Position numbers and translations under genes: made by a program. A DNA stretch of 64,000 nt, taken from positions 4,892,501-4,956,500 of the forward strand of contig OX359193.1 of NCBI GenBank assembly GCA_947172415.1, in the 5' to 3' direction. This DNA comes from Chondrosia reniformis (taxonomy: Eukaryota > Porifera > Demospongiae > Chondrillida > Chondrillidae). The notes under the pieces were generated by a model. That model saw nothing but the letters and a program-made list of their open reading frames with translations. It was not told the origin of the DNA and did not search any database. Below are positions 31,211 to 43,032 of this stretch, piece by piece; positions within the stretch are counted from its first letter, which is position 1; each line of letters starts with the position of its first letter.

Positions 31211-33541
31211 ACCTTTACGTTGACCTTTATTAGATATCTGAAACATTTTTTGTATTTTGTTGCTTATGTATTATTATTATTATTTATTATTATTGATTTG
31301 AGTGCACCATGTGCAGTTGCACACTAGGGCTATATTGTGCCCCATGTAGCACTATACAAAGGATACATAAACAAAATTGGATAGATATACCTCAGTTCTA
31401 TACAATGTTCTGATTATACTTTACATCAATACACCCCAGTTGCAGTTGCTACATATCTTCATGCCTGGTTTATCCCTACCAACAGAGGCTGCTATTTCCC
31501 TTCAAGCTTGACTGACATGTATTAACCTGCCTGTCCCCCAATTCCCTTCCTTTTTCTCTCCTGGTCTTTCCTGAACCCGTTACCGTCTCCACTTCTTTTT
31601 CATAATACCTTTTCCTTTGCCTCGTCTTCTCACCACTTTGCCGTCCATCAAATTGCTAAGTTGAATATCTTCACAACATACTTCCAATTTGTTGATAAGC
31701 CGTCTAATTTCCTCCACTTTCGCTTCAATCCTCTGTATCAAATCCATAATTCTACCTTCGATGTCCTCCCTAAAAGAGTGAAGTCTTTCTTTCATTTCTG
31801 TAAACTCTTTCCTACTGACCTCTTCTCTGTCTACAAGCGCTTGGCATTGGATCAAAATTTTTGTCGTATACAGAAAAAGCAAATTGAACATCATCCTATA
31901 TAGCATATTTTTTGGTAAGTATATATGAAATAGATAATGCCTAATCCTATTATATGCACACAAAGTTGAATTATGTTCTACTTCATGTAGTCATTTTCAT
32001 ACAATGCTCTGCTCAGGGCATTTTTCTTACCTGATATATATACATCTACTTTAAAGCAAAGGCATGAGAGTTTTGGATGAAGATAGAGGAGTCTTCGCTT
32101 TTGCCACTGCATGGGCCAAACAGCTGTTTCTGGGAATTCCATGCACCTTTCATCAGTGACCAATCTTTGTCTTTTTCTTGATCTTAATTTGTGAATGCTT
32201 CCCTATATAATTTTGGCAATATAAGACAAATTTTAGGGGTGGCTTAGAATAATTTGACTTCCTTCTTCCTATTGGGATTTTCTATGCAACTTTGCCTGTA
32301 CTGCAGTGTGCAGAATCTAACTCAAAGCACAATGATGACTATTTTGAGAATTTTAAGAGTACTATTTCGAGAAATTTTATAGTACTGGATTATTTTTCAC
32401 CTTAAGGCTCTATACATATTATACCAAAGATGCTTCATTCACTGTATCACTTTATTTTATGATGCAACATCAGAGTGGAGAACAACCACTAGTCGCGCGC
32501 AGCCAGTAGAATTCCTAGTAACTACTGATTCTTCAGAAGGTTTATGTATATAAATCTTTGATCATGATTGCCACCATTAATATGGTGATTATATATGATA
32601 TACGTATGATCTCTAAGCCAAAACCTGTAATGGCTTTTATCTGACAGAAGAGAAAGTTGGGGATTGAAACCTATAAAATCTTTTTTTTCATGATTGTATA
32701 TAGTTTTCCTTGCTAGGAGGGAGAGCTAAGTTAATTCCTTACCTAAACTGGATGTTTGGTATTTCCTTATTCAACTATTAATAATCTAACAAAATTGTGG
32801 TTTCAATCACTGCATGTAATTGAATCAAGACCATGAGTTACTCATAGCATATTATATATTATATGACAAATGTCAAACATATACATGCACCAGTTAAAAT
32901 GTCTTATTGAGCTAGATAATATTAAGAATTTCCTTACCTACTGGATGTTTAGCATTCATCATTTGAATACTTATTCAACATGAATTTATATGCATGCATA
33001 TCATATAGCCCCTATCTATACCTGAAGCTATACATATTACATATTGTTCAGCTTAATACACTATAAAAGAAATAATACTTATAGATAATATAGAGCAGCC
33101 TTGTAACGTGAAAATAATCTAAAGGTTTATTTTCCTCCTATAATATTAGGAAAAATTCAATAAATTGCTGGCCTAACATTTTAACACTGCATATATATAT
33201 ATTACCAGATAAACTGCAGCTTCACTAATGCAAAGTATATATAACATCAACTATTAAAGTTCATCATGAAATGAAGAGCATTATACTAAATTTTGCAACT
33301 TTCTGACTATATAAATATAAAAAAATACAGCAGTTAAAGAAACAGCTATAACATATTCTACTGCTGATTATCTATAGCTATATAGATGCAATGAATCTGG
33401 AGAAAATTAAACTGACTCAACTAAATTCTGGATTGGCAGGCTCATCTCCTTCTCTTGTCATAGAGTCACTCTGCAGCTGATGCAAAGCTAAATCAAGTGA
33501 AGTGCATTTTTCAATCTCTGAATTAAGAGTAGCTAGGAGTG
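31211..33541. other. Intergenic region between receptor A and TMEM45-like copy A
   Basis: Contains the inserted (att)n-tailed element at about 31267-31903. After it comes AT-rich sequence without a recognisable gene. Position about 31990-32020 matches receptor B's downstream sequence at 62813-62842; from there to about 33807 is absent from copy B. A short word ctgggaattcca near 32130 recurs near 2189. Confidence 0.5.
31267..31903 (-). mobile_element. Retroposon-like element with coiled-coil frame and (AAT)n tail
   Basis: Present here but missing at the paralogous site near 62660-62675, where cttataccatatttttgg-type sequence is uninterrupted. On the minus strand it encodes a charged coiled-coil (REEVSRKEFTEMKERLHSF; RIEAKVEEIRRLINKLE) and then a conserved 3' region complementary to gggctatattgtgccccatg. 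It ends in a repeated AAT tail (att on plus, 31269-31296). A second member lies at about 37340-38110. Confidence 0.65.
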
Positions 33542-33984
33542 CTAGCAATTAACATCAGAACTATCGCCATCCTTCAGCTCCTCTCCCATCAATCTGGTAG
33601 ACACTTCTCGATACAATAATTTCCCATTTTCCAATTCCATACCTCTTGGATTTAGGTAGGATATATATATGATGCACCTTTTGAAGCAGCTGTCACAGCA
33701 ACATCCATTGAAACAACAGCCAAGTAAGTAAAACAATAACATAAATACCAAAATATAGACAACCTGCTGCCAGGGACTGGTACAGGATGTCTTGATGGCT
33801 CTCTGTCTCCCAAAAGTCTTTATTAGGACCAAATAATACAATGCCTATTTCTACCAACCAGGTACCTTGCATGATTATGCTTGTCGACAAGGCTGTGTTG
33901 ATAAGTAGGTGTTTGGGATATTTAGTACGAATGAGGCTGCATACTCTGCCAATTAAAGCAGTGGCGACCAGAATCAAGTGCATC
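33542..33984 (-). pseudogene. TMEM45-like copy A, 3' exons only (5' truncated)
   Basis: Readable as complement(join(33542..33644,33697..33984)) with a 52-nt intron. Residues run from RMHLILVATALIGRVCSLI through NTALSTSIIMQGTWLVEIGI and FWETESHQDILYQSLAAGCL to a C-terminal membrane span (YFGIYVIVLLTWLLF) and the tail MELENGKLLYREVSTRLM. TMEM45 proteins are multi-pass membrane proteins of the DUF716 family. Homology to copy B stops exactly where the (att)n tract begins at 33987, so the first half of the gene is missing here. This copy keeps the final exon that copy B lacks. Confidence 0.8.
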
Positions 33985-33985
33985 C

Positions 33986-33986
<1 letters not shown>

Positions 33987-34074
<88 letters not shown>

Positions 34075-34075
34075 T
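33987..34075. repeat. (ATT)n microsatellite
   Basis: About 29 uninterrupted att units directly abut the truncated TMEM45-like exon and the retrotransposon downstream. Confidence 0.98.
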
Positions 34076-34189
34076 ATTATGAGTACAATAAATTAGTAAA
34101 ACGGGGAAATACACTAACACCAGAAATTAAAATACAACCTTAACGTAAAATTTAAATTTTACAATGGATAAATAATAATAATAATAATC

Positions 34190-37155
34190 ACACTAAACCA
34201 TAAACTCAATGTTGACTGCTGCACTGTTAGGGAGGGATGCAATTACCGATGTAGCATTCCCAACCTGGATGGCAATGGAAATCCTCTGCATTAGGAAGGC
34301 ATGTGACTTTGGTTCTCCAGTCACCATCCTGAGACGCTTGCTAAGCTCCCTCAGGAAAGCCCTGGACTTGGACCTATAGAGCCACATGTCTCCATAGCTA
34401 CTGGCTGGAATCGATAGATGCTGTCGAGGTGAGCATACTTCTTGGCCTTCTCCTCTTCAGCATGAGAGGCAGCCCCTCCTGGCTCAATGGCAGCTCTCCG
34501 GGAGTGTGATTGACAAAAAGTGTCGATACATGTGGCATCCCATACTAAGTACTTTCCCTGTTCCCAGGGGACCATGGTCATTCCATCAGGGCGATTCCCG
34601 TCTGACCGGTGAAGCCCAGAAGGTTCCAGCCGCGACGGGATTTTCGCAGCTGTGAGAGCATGTTGGATGATGTTGTTCACTGCGTTATGGCGCGGAAATC
34701 TTCCTTGGCTGAACCTACAACTTAGACCATGCCTGGCAAATTGATCAACCTCAATGCCACAATGTGCACACTGGTGGGGCTGTCCGAGAGAGGCTCCCAC
34801 TCTCAGTCCCACAGCTATCCGGATGGCCTCATCACTCATCCTCAGCCCCAGGGAGGAAACTGGCGGGGCATTCAACCATGCCCCAGATCCTACTGAGCTG
34901 GCTGCCAACAGCCTGGCTTTAGACACATCATCCTTACATGATGCAAGGATGCTCTCAAACAAAAAGTCTATCCTTGGTTTATCCCAGGCCTTCTGGCTAG
35001 TGGACACAGTTGGAACAGGAGTCTCGGGTGGTAAGTCTTGCTTCCATGCCCTCAAAGCGGAATCCTTTTCCTCATATAAGGGGATGTTGAGAGATGATCT
35101 GGTAGCAGGTCTAGCACCAGTGAGTGGGCTCCATCAGCTGAGGCCAGAAAGGCAGTAGGTGCAAGATGAGAGGCCCTTCGGATGCCAAGACCACCAGACC
35201 ACACAGGGAGTGTGGCCTGAAGCCAACAAGGATCATCTGAATGGAAGTTGATGTTAGTGATCTTGGAAACAATGGATAGTAACAACTGGTCCCAAGAGAC
35301 CAACAAGGGTGCCACTTGAAAGGCTGGTGATGTGCGCAAAACATGTAACAACTTAGGCACAGAGAACGAATGACAGAGGAGAGTAAGAGCATCGTGAGTA
35401 TGGAGATGGTGCAAGCGCTCTCCTATCAATTGAAGGTTGCTAATTTGGGAATCCAACACCGACTCCAATGAACTGGTTCCCAAAGGGGATCCCAGCAACA
35501 TTGCTTGATCAGGGCAAACATACTGCAAGCCAGGGAAAACAGATAGCATACCCTCTATGTCGGATCGGTTATTGGAGATAAGCTCTGATTTTGTTACATT
35601 GAGGCGTAAGCCTAGCTGCTGGCCCTCCTCCTCAATACACCTCAAATCCGCCGAAATGTTCTCAAGTGTGCCACCTATCGTGCCATCATCAAGATAAAAG
35701 ACTTTGTACTCTGACTTCAACCTAGATACAAGATCTTGGATTGACAAACAGAACAGCAACGGACCAATAGGATCCCCTTGCTGGATACCCTCCGATGATG
35801 TGATCTCGACTTCGTCCTATAAGAGGACTGACTCCATGGAGTAGGCTGAGTGGACATATGGTAGCAGTTCAGGAATGAACCTCTTGACCGCACAGATCAT
35901 TTTGTCACGCCTAACACTGTTGAATGCGTTTTAAAATCCACCTTAATGATAGCCTTGTTGGTGGATAGATTGCTCAAATAAATCCTTGTGGCATGGACTG
36001 CTGCTTCCATGCCATCTGGAACTCCAAACCCTAACTGGTGGGGGGCCAAAAGGTCCGGGATTGTGGTGAGAGCATGGAGGCATGCACATTTGGACGTGAG
36101 CCTCCTGATGGCCCCCCCAACAGCTATTGGGCGAATACCACCCCTTTCCTTTGTGAGTGCTGTAAGTTTAGCACCAAACAAGAGAGGATGGATTGGTGCA
36201 GGAGTCCTACCTTCTAGGATCAAAGCAGTCAAGGCAGTTAGTGCATTCAAAACACTCAAGGCACCTTCCTCTGCTGCTGGTCCAATGAGATCTTTCAAAT
36301 GCTGTGGCAACAGACCATCCATTCCACCGCTAGAGCCATTCGGAAACAACATGATAGCTCTCCTAACTGTATCTACATCAATAGCAAAACCCAAAGAAGT
36401 TGGGTGTGGTTGTTCTTCAATGGTGGAATTCTTATGCCGGGGGGATGTTTCAGTCTCATTGTTTCAACGTTGGAAAGGGAGTGTTCTGCTATTGTGTCCC
36501 TGCTGCAGGCCAATCTCACTGCACCTCTGTAATCCCCCTCCTCTAGCTTACTGCTAACTCTAGCAGCCAACGCCTCCGTGACGTCCTGCGATTTTGACGA
36601 CTTTCCTGACTTTCTTCCATAGCTTCTGACATTGTGGGAGGGATCATTAAGGTTGTTGCTCTCCTCAGACACTTGTTTGTTAATCAAGGACGCCAAGTTC
36701 CAGCGTTTACCTCCTCGCTGAGGCAGGCGCAGGCATCTCCTAGGAAATTGGAGAAGCCTATCCCAAGCCGGCACATCATCACGCGACACCACTTGCTCAA
36801 CGATGGCAGCGAATTTTCTAGCGGCAGATGGTTGGGACAGGCGAGGAATTCTTTTAAGAATCCTTGCAGGCTTGACAAAGAGCTTTAACATCTCCCGAAT
36901 TTGGGAACACTGAGATCCCGAATCGTTCGGACTAACACAATCTAGCGTGTGAGAATCTTCCATATTGTCAGTTACGCTGGAATTTGCGGCTATAATTGAT
37001 GAAGACAAACGGTTTAGATTTTTGCATCTAGCTGGATTAGATAGTGAAGGCCAACAATCAACACACGATAAACCATTCTTTACACACTGGCACCTTACAC
37101 AACGCCCAGTCTTCATACACGGGCAACATCGAATTTGGGATCGCACCGCCATCTT
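34190..37155 (-). mobile_element. Non-LTR retrotransposon with C-terminal nuclease-like domain, inactivated
   Basis: On the minus strand, in order: Cys-rich N-terminus (CCPCMKTGRCVRCQCVKNGL), a conserved linker (KLEEGDYRGAVRLACSRDTI), reverse transcriptase (GSSGGMDGLLPQHLKDLI; GIRPIAVGGAIRRL; active-site FYLDDGTIGG), a zinc-knuckle-like CAHCGIEVDQFARHGLSC, then RPDGMTMVPWEQGKYLVWDA. The last has PD followed 13 residues later by D, the restriction-like endonuclease signature of R2/R4/NeSL-type elements; no APE endonuclease is seen. Frame changes near 36380, 35760-35897, 35053 and 34370 break it. It ends near aataataataat at 34170. Confidence 0.75.
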
Positions 37156-37286
37156 TTCACACTTCTATTATTTTTATTTATTATTATTATTATTATTATT
37201 TTTTTTAATATTATTATTATTATTATTATAAAATTTAAATTTACAATGGATAATGGATAAATAATAATACTAATATAAATTTGTTT

Positions 37287-37328
<42 letters not shown>

Positions 37329-38760
37329 GGAATTATTATTATTATTATTTAGGTGCATCTTGTGCTGGACGCACACTATATAGGGCTATATTGCCCCATG
37401 TAGCACTATACAAAGAGTATGAAACATACATTCGGGTTAAACATGGATAAACACAATCAGTATAGCTTCTACTTCATCGATCCCCTCCCAACAACCCTAT
37501 CTTGAGCTCGAAATCTTCCCTGAGAGAATTGTTTATTCATGATCAGCCTCTCAATTCTCCAAAATCTATGGTTCCATTTCGACTACAATTCCATCAGCAG
37601 TTCCTCCTTTCCTTTGAACTCAAACCACTAAATAGCCTTTCCTCCTCTTCTTTTGAAAATCCTTTCCACTCATGTCTTCCAGCCACAATAGGTAGTGGCC
37701 TCCCTCTGGACTTGACTAGCAAGCAGTGATCTACTCATTCCCCACAATTTCGAATTCCTTATCTGCTTCCGTGGAATTTTATTTTTGCAGTTCTTCTTTC
37801 CTTAGACTAGTAGACTAGTCAATTGTGATGCAACAGTACTAGTGCTGACGCTTTGAGTTCTTACATCTTCATGTATGTACTCCGAACCACAATAAGACTC
37901 TGGACTCCCTACCCTATCTTCATTCTCATTCATCTTTGTTTCTTGCAATTTGGTCAGCATCTGTTTTAGCTGCTCTATTTCATCTTCTCTAGCTTCAATC
38001 CTACTTGCAAGCCATCATTCTTTGTTCTGCATTTTCTTTAAGGGTGACAAGTTCTTCCTTCAATTGAGCTACTTCATTCATACGGATATCCTCGTTATCA
38101 ATTAACCTTCATCATACAAATTCTTCCTAGGGAGCTAAACTTCAGGACCCATCAAGGTGGTATTATCAATGGTATATATATATACACATCTAATGACTCT
38201 CCATTGTATATAGTCAGGTATAAAACGTATTCAGCTAATGAAGAACCACAGCTATTACACAGATAACATTACCACAACTCTAGAAGCAATACAGAAAACC
38301 TGTACATGTAACCCAAGGCATAATTCAAATCAACTTTAAATTGTTTAAGACTTGAGTTAAATTTTACCACTTATGACTGTAACTGGTTTCACTTATGCTA
38401 ACTTTTCTCTACATTCTTCTGAAATACCAGACACTCTAAATCAAAAATTATTACAATTTCATAAATGGTCAGACAAGGGGGAATACACTGTACCAGATAT
38501 TCTAATTTAATATTTATCATAAATTCATAAATGGTCAGACAAGGGGTAATGTAAGTTCTTCTTACATGTGAAAATATTTAAACTGTCAGATGATTATGTA
38601 AAGGTATAAAAATGCACAGCAATTAATGGATTATCGCAGTCCGTATCTAAATGGTAAAATTATATCTGTTACTCAAGAACTATTACAACATTAAAATAAC
38701 TTTCATGTGATAATTGATACATGCATAGTTAAGCAATAGTAAATAGCTGAATACAAAAAC
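37156..38760. other. Repeat-rich gap: ATT tracts and a second coiled-coil element
   Basis: (att)n tracts lie at about 37165-37230 and 37285-37345. From 37350 the word gggctatattgccccatgta repeats the conserved end of the 31-kb element. On the minus strand at about 37920-38110 a coiled-coil reading (VAQLKEELVTLKENAEQRM; EAREDEIEQLKQMLTKLQET) matches that element in style, with a frameshift. From 38110 to 38760 only AT-rich sequence is seen, with a short direct repeat of ataaatggtcagacaagggg (38461, 38525). Confidence 0.5.
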
Positions 38761-40867
38761 CAGTCCGACAACTCATCCTTCACTCTGACACAAGCCTCAC
38801 TCTTCTTGTACAATGGCCCTCAGCAGTCTTCCCTTCACACCATATTCCTCTAACACATTCCACAGCTTTTCTCTACCCACCCTATATCGTAGGCCTTTTC
38901 CAAATCCATACATGCCACCACCATCTTCTTGTTCTTCTCTAACATCTTCTCACTCATTTGTCTTATGGTAAAGAGCTGGTCCACGCAACTTCTGCCCTTT
39001 CTAAAACCAACCTGAGCTTCAAGTCCCTTGCTTTCCGTCACATCTCTTGTCCTTTCATCCAGTATCCTCGCATAGACCTTACTTGGTATGCTGAGGAGGC
39101 TTATGCCCCGGTAGTTCTCACATTTCAACTTGCTTCCTTTCTTATGCACTGGCACAATTACTGCTCGTTGCCAGTCTCCAGGAACTTGCCCATTTTCCCA
39201 TGCCAGACACATTATCCTATGAAGCCACTTCACCACTACCATCCTTCCAGCCTTCAACATCTCAGCACTAATCCCACATATACCTGGCGACTTCCATTTT
39301 TCAGCTTCGATATGGCTACTTCTACTTCCTCAGCTATAATAGGTACCCTCTCCACCTCCTCTTCAAGTTGCTCCTCCCTGTTTAGTTGGTTATCACTCTG
39401 ACCTTGAGTACCCTCTTGCAATAGATCACTAAAATATGCCTTGCATCTTTTACAAATTCCTTCATCATCTACTATCACCTGGCCACTTTCATCACATATT
39501 TTCCCTGCTACATCTGCTCTACTTACACTATGTGTGCGGACCCTACTCCAGAACCTTTTCTGGTTCTTTTGGAAGTCATCTTGTAATGATCTGCTAAGCT
39601 CAACCCATTCCTCATTTCTTGCATGTCTTACCACTCTTTTTACTTCCTTTTTTGCCAGTTGGTACTTCTCCTTTGCCTCTGGTGTCTGTTGCTGCAACCA
39701 TTTCAGATAAGCCACCTTCTTAAAATTTATTGCTTGCTTCACATTTTCATTCCACCATCTAGTTCTTTTCTTAGCATTTCTGCACTGTTGCATCCCGCAC
39801 ACACAGCTGCTGTTTCCATTATATTCTTCTTAAACTCTCCCCAGACTTCCTCTACATTGCTGCTTTCCCAGTGTCTTGCCCTATCTAGATTCCTTTCTAG
39901 CCTCAAACTGAATCTCCATCTCACTCCTTCCTCTTTTAGTTTCCATCTCTTTAGGTACTGTCTTCTGTTTTCTCCTCGTTTTACCTCTCGCCTTTTGTGG
40001 TGCCTTTTTGTCAACTTCACCTTCATGACTACAAGGTGATGGTCGCTTCCAATTTCTGCCCCTCGGATGACTCTCACATCATTTACAGTTCGCTTCATAT
40101 CTCCTCTAACCAAGAAGTAATCTATTATGGACCGCAAACCTCTTCCTGGGCATCTCCATGTGAACTTGTGTATATTCTTGTGTGTTCATTATCCTTCGAT
40201 CATTCTCTACACAGAAACTCAGGAGCCTTCTCCCGCTGTCATTCTCTACTTCTTCCCCATGTTTCCCCATAACGTCACTCCATCTCCCCACATTGTTTCC
40301 AACTCTCACATTAAAGTCGCCCATCACCACCACCCTATCTCCTCTTTGTGTTCTGGCTATCACTTCCTGCAGCCATGCATAGAACTCTTCCTTTGTGTTA
40401 TTATCCTTGTCATCCGTTGGTGCGTACACTTGCACTATCGTTATTCCTTCTCCCTCGATCTTCAGCCTTACCATTATGCACCTTTCATTTACACACCTCC
40501 AACTTCTGACGCAATCTCCCCATCGCTTCGCCACCACTATGCCTACACCACCTCTGGCTCTGCCTTCCTTCACCCCCACGTACACATAGCTAGCACCGTC
40601 AATTACCTTCATGCCATTCCCCCTTCCTTTCGTCTCGCTAAGGCCAAGTATATCTAGATTGTATCTTTTCATCTCCCGAATCAATTCTTCTTCCTTGTTC
40701 CTAGTAGATCTAACGTTCCAGGTACCTAATCTATATACTTTATCTTCATTCTTCGTCAGCGATAGCATCTTAGTTTCTTCGGTGGGTTGTCAAATCAAAG
40801 ACAGGAATCCCGACGCGAAGGCTCAAAACACCGACTTTTTCACACCATCCAACATCATATCCTGTAA
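38761..40867 (-). mobile_element. LINE 5' part: APE endonuclease and N-terminal reverse transcriptase
   Basis: On the minus strand the sequence encodes an AP-endonuclease-like domain (LGTWNVRSTRNKEEEL; LSETKGRGNGM; VVVMGDFNVRVGNN), a linker (RTRWWNENVKQAINFKKVAY) and the start of a reverse transcriptase (GDWQRAVIVPVHKKGSKLKC; ENYRGISLLSI; VGFRKGRSCVDQLFTIRQ; DLEKAYD). It stops at 38761 just after EYGVKGRLLRAI...DELSDW, before the catalytic Asp-Asp box. The domain order and motifs fit an RTE/CR1-like LINE. Frame changes near 40110, 39800 and 39254 make it inactive. Confidence 0.85.
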
Positions 40868-41006
40868 AATTCAGCAGCAATTAATAGGAGGAATATGGGT
40901 ATCCGAACAAGTTAGATACACTACTGAAACATAACTAGATATTTGGATCAACACATTATGAACAGTTGAACAGTTGCATAAAGCAAATCCCAAATGTAAC
41001 ATGTAC

Positions 41007-43032
41007 CTCTTCTAGTTAATCTTGTATCAGCATTATCTGGTCTTAGAGACAACCGAAACTCTGCACAACTACCAGAAAACAATTTTAAGCATGAAATACA
41101 AGGTATGTACGTATGTAGGCTTCTGTTACCTTGTAAACATGCGATATGGTTCAGTTGTACCATTAGTTGTGAGATCGTCAATTAGTACTCCTATGTACCC
41201 ATCTAATCTTCCAATCATAAATGGTGGCCGCCGAAAAATTGCTAAAGATGCATTTATCCCAGCAATTACACCCTGTGACCAAAATTATACGAAAAGGTTA
41301 TATGTATTATATTTTTTGATGTAATTAATATATGTAGTAACATGTTATATATAATAATGAGAAATACACCACCAAAAATAATACAAAAAGTCAAGTAAAT
41401 ATGACATCTTTATTTATGTAAAGATCACTGATAAGAGAATCAATCAATCAAATCAGATAGAACATGTCCCCAAAATTTGGGGGTCGTTCTTACAATAATG
41501 AAAACAAAAACAACAGTAAATATACCCTGCAAACCAATAATATACTGAGCAGTTACGAGCTACTTAAAATTATCTAGCCATCTTTTTGGTGGTCTTTCTC
41601 TGGGTCTCTTCCCTTCTAAGTCTCCTATAAACACTTTCTTCGTTGTTCTGTCATTGTTCATTTCCTGCAGTCTCATCAGCCACTTTTCCTGTCTTCTCTT
41701 CACAAGATCAAGAATGCCTTCTTGACCTAGCCTCTCCCTTATAACCTCATTCCTCACCCTATCTACCTTATTCACTCCTTCAATTCTCCTCAACACCCTC
41801 ATCTGTGTGGCTTGCACCCTTGACTGCAGCTTCTTTGATAGGCTCCAAGCTTCACAACCATACATTAGCATGGGTATCATGGTGGCGTTCACAAACTTCA
41901 GCTTGGTGTTCTTAATTGCTTAGCTCATTCCTTTGCAGCACTACATCGCTCATTCCTTTTCAGCACTACATCACTCATTCCTCCAATCATTCTTGTTGCA
42001 TTTCCAATCCTCGCCTCAACTTCCTTTTCCATATTACCATCAGCACTGATCACCACACCCAAATACTTCATTTCATCCACCTGTTCTAATTCCTGATCCC
42101 CTATTCTCACTTTACATAGCCCTTTCTGTCTTGCGACCCTCATCACCTTTGCTTTTTCCAATTTACTTTCAGCTCCCATCTGCTAAGTGCTTTACTCATC
42201 AACCCTAGATTCTTCTCAAGCCCCTCTACTGATTCTCCCATTAAGACCATATCATCTGCAAACATCAAGTACTTCCACACTCCTGGTGGAGAGCTTCACC
42301 CCACTCACAAAATCTCTCCTTGCCTCCTTCACCACTTTATCCATTACTGATAAGAGAAACATCTAACTATTGTAGAGCTTAGCAAGATATATTCTCATCT
42401 AAAGCACTAAGAAAACTTTACATTTCTATTACTTCAGGTAGTTACTATGCACTTATACAGGAGACTTAGAAAATATGATGTTTTTGATATTTATACTTTA
42501 TATACTTGTGAAGCGGCTTCTTCGTACCCAGTAGTATCATTTATCTGCCCAGCCAAAAAGAGTCCTTTGACTTTGTGACTCTCTAATGATGGCTTCAGCT
42601 GTCTGGGATCCAGATAGTCGTACTCAACACCATAACCTGTGTGCATGTGTTTGGTAGTATTAACAGGATCAATTATAACTGAAAAGGACAAACCTGGTTG
42701 GAGAATGTTCGCATTCTCTAAACCAGCTATGCAGTTCACCATTTGCTGTTGTAAATTAGTAGGTAGAGTACAGGATATTCCATTAGGATAAATTACATCA
42801 CTATTTAGACCTACACAAATAGATAGAATGAAAAGGTTTCACTTATTAAGAAGTTACATAATTACTAGTATACTCACTGAATACACACTTATATAATACA
42901 CATGACCTAGCTACAGTATACCATGCCACATTAGAATTGTTACTTCTATGACAGTAACCTTCTGGTTCAAGCCATATCTGATGGTGTCTTCCTTTGAACC
43001 TGAGCACTTTAGATTCAATAGATGGACAGTAT
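41007..43032 (-). pseudogene. MTO1: Orphan internal exons of MTO1 / GidA-type tRNA modification enzyme
   Basis: Five consecutive exons read in frame: about 42947..43032 ([22 protein letters not shown]), 42694 to about 42811 ([27 protein letters not shown]), 42506..42636 ([34 protein letters not shown]), 41130..41272 ([33 protein letters not shown]) and 41007..41068 (SCAEFRLSLRPDNADTRLTR). MTO1 with its GTP-binding partner makes taurinomethyl-uridine in mitochondrial tRNAs. The FAD-binding N-terminus and C-terminal third are not found nearby. SRCR receptor B starts 850 bp upstream and a LINE lies downstream. Probably a displaced fragment; a functional gene with very long introns is less likely. 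Confidence 0.82.
41440..42345 (-). mobile_element. 5'-truncated LINE insertion with 13-bp target-site duplication
   Basis: On the minus strand it encodes the RT Asp-Asp box region (FADDMVLMGESVEGLEKNLG), KVRIGDQELEQVDEMKYLGV and YGCEAWSLSKKLQSRVQATQ, then KRPRERPPKRWLDNF. The 3' end near 41440 is a TGAT-type simple tail. Identical actgataagagaa copies flank it at 41427-41439 and 42346-42358. It lies in an intron between MTO1-like exons. Frameshifts near 42180-42280 and 41900 inactivate it. Confidence 0.88.

Noticed and set aside
30989-31246. Minus-strand frame of repeated YFNICII units
   Set aside because: It is the antisense shadow of the 21-bp repeats encoding the receptor A tail; the plus-strand exon has correct splice sites and paralogue support.
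33841-34143. Frame with an isoleucine run
   Set aside because: It is the (att)n microsatellite joined to antisense TMEM45 sequence.
42637-42693. In-frame 19-codon insertion in the MTO1-like fragment
   Set aside because: The segment is open but has GT and AG ends (gtttgtcc...cacacag) and interrupts the conserved [11 protein letters not shown] run, so it is better read as a 57-nt intron.
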